The notes under the pieces: model-generated
Databases searched by the model: none
What the model was told of the DNA's origin: nothing
Seen by the model: only the letters and a program-made list of their open reading frames with translations
DNA from: JAEUIE01 sp047602475
Lineage (GTDB): Bacteria; Planctomycetota; Planctomycetia; Gemmatales; HRBIN36
Assembly (NCBI GenBank): GCA_047602475.1
Contig: JASGHE010000002.1
Coordinates: forward strand, 744,001-808,000
Length of the DNA: 64,000 bases
Reading direction: 5' to 3'
Translations under genes and position numbers: made by a program
In this document: in pieces, positions 63,845-64,000 of the stretch
Layout: every line of letters starts with the position of its first letter
Position numbering within the stretch: the stretch's first letter is position 1

Positions 63845-63912
63845 CTCCCCTCTCCCCCTTGGGGAGAGGGGTTGGGGTGAGGGGATTCTTCTTGAGGCGA
63901 AGCCCTTCGTGC
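63845..63912. repeat. dispersed repeat: CCCCTCTCCC hairpin plus GGCGAAGCCC motif
   Basis: CTCCCCTCTCCCCCTTGGGG then AGAGGGGTTGGGGTGAGGGG, a spacer ATTCTTCTTGA and GGCGAAGCCCTTCGTG. Close to the copy at 36269-36332. Confidence 0.8.
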
Positions 63913-63921
63913 TATGAGCTA

Positions 63922-64000
63922 TTACCCCTTCTGCTCCAACTGATACAGCCTCTCGACAATCTTGAAATACTGCTCCTGCCTGGCTCGCCAGACTCCCCAG
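63922..64000 (-). CDS. C-terminal end of a gene running off the window
   Basis: On the minus strand the frame reads WGVWRARQEQYFKIVERLYQ then LEQKG and TAA at 63922-63924. The composition looks like a real C-terminal helix. The start and product are outside the window, and no family can be assigned from 26 residues. Confidence 0.55.
   Translation of the reverse strand, partial: WGVWRARQEQYFKIVERLYQLEQKG

Noticed and set aside
1..64000. Prophage, insertion sequence or integrative element
   Set aside because: No transposase, integrase or phage structural gene is present, and gene content is ordinary chromosomal.

Overview
This window looks like chromosomal DNA from a planctomycete, most likely of the Gemmata group (Gemmataceae). 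The taxonomic markers are a cysteine-rich YTV-repeat cell-wall protein (12659-13856), a DUF1549/DUF1553-type surface protein (54377-56862), three secreted PQQ-type beta-propeller proteins, a haem peroxidase with the LELLEDRNSPA-type N-terminus, a DUF3500 protein, FAD-oxidoreductase/golvesin-like secreted enzymes, and many short GC-rich palindromic repeats between genes. I see no prophage, insertion sequence or CRISPR array.

Layout. 1-2656: two GT2-type glycosyltransferases. 2739-5455: yidC on the minus strand and a small two-helix membrane gene. 5586-9973: secreted DUF885 protein, a membrane protein and a secreted FAD oxidoreductase. 9981-14558: two PIN-toxin modules around a glycosyltransferase/methyltransferase fusion and the YTV gene. 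14965-23033: peroxidase, a Spy-like Gly-rich protein beside an OmpR-type two-component system, then a VOC/SPFH/NAD-kinase-like operon. 23134-30121: FMN-dependent hydroxyacid oxidase, Tat-type intradiol dioxygenase, a phosphodiesterase, a 27-residue basic protein, a SEC-C/TPR protein and a TIM-barrel protein. 30125-34310: XRE regulator divergent from dnaA, then two further genes. 34389-42615: tRNA-Leu(CAA), tRNA-Ser(TGA), secreted proteins. 42672-48599: gltA, serS, dxr and rseP on the minus strand (serS-dxr-rseP tightly packed). 48836-54115: third PIN module, SNF2 helicase, fructose-bisphosphatase, methyltransferase. 54377-61667: DUF1549 protein, PQQ propeller, threonine synthase, CinA. 61920-63836: type IIA topoisomerase subunit B; a partial gene runs off the end.

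The most striking property is the number of single-base frameshifts. At least 13 genes, including normally essential dxr and rseP and the glycolytic fbp, are split into overlapping frames that rejoin perfectly if one base is added or removed, often in a short homopolymer. The repaired lengths are all multiples of three and the families are intact, so I treat each as one gene and suspect sequence error more than decay. The genes are therefore given at full length with the shift position stated.

Other notable points: a perfect 22-bp inverted repeat whose outer ends supply the stop codons of both flanking genes (23031-23136), a REP-like palindrome inside dxr, three evenly phased ATGCAAT repeats between the XRE gene and dnaA, a DnaA with an altered DNA-binding signature, and a two-component kinase whose sensor region is Pro/Arg/Asp-rich low-complexity sequence next to a Gly-rich Spy-like protein.
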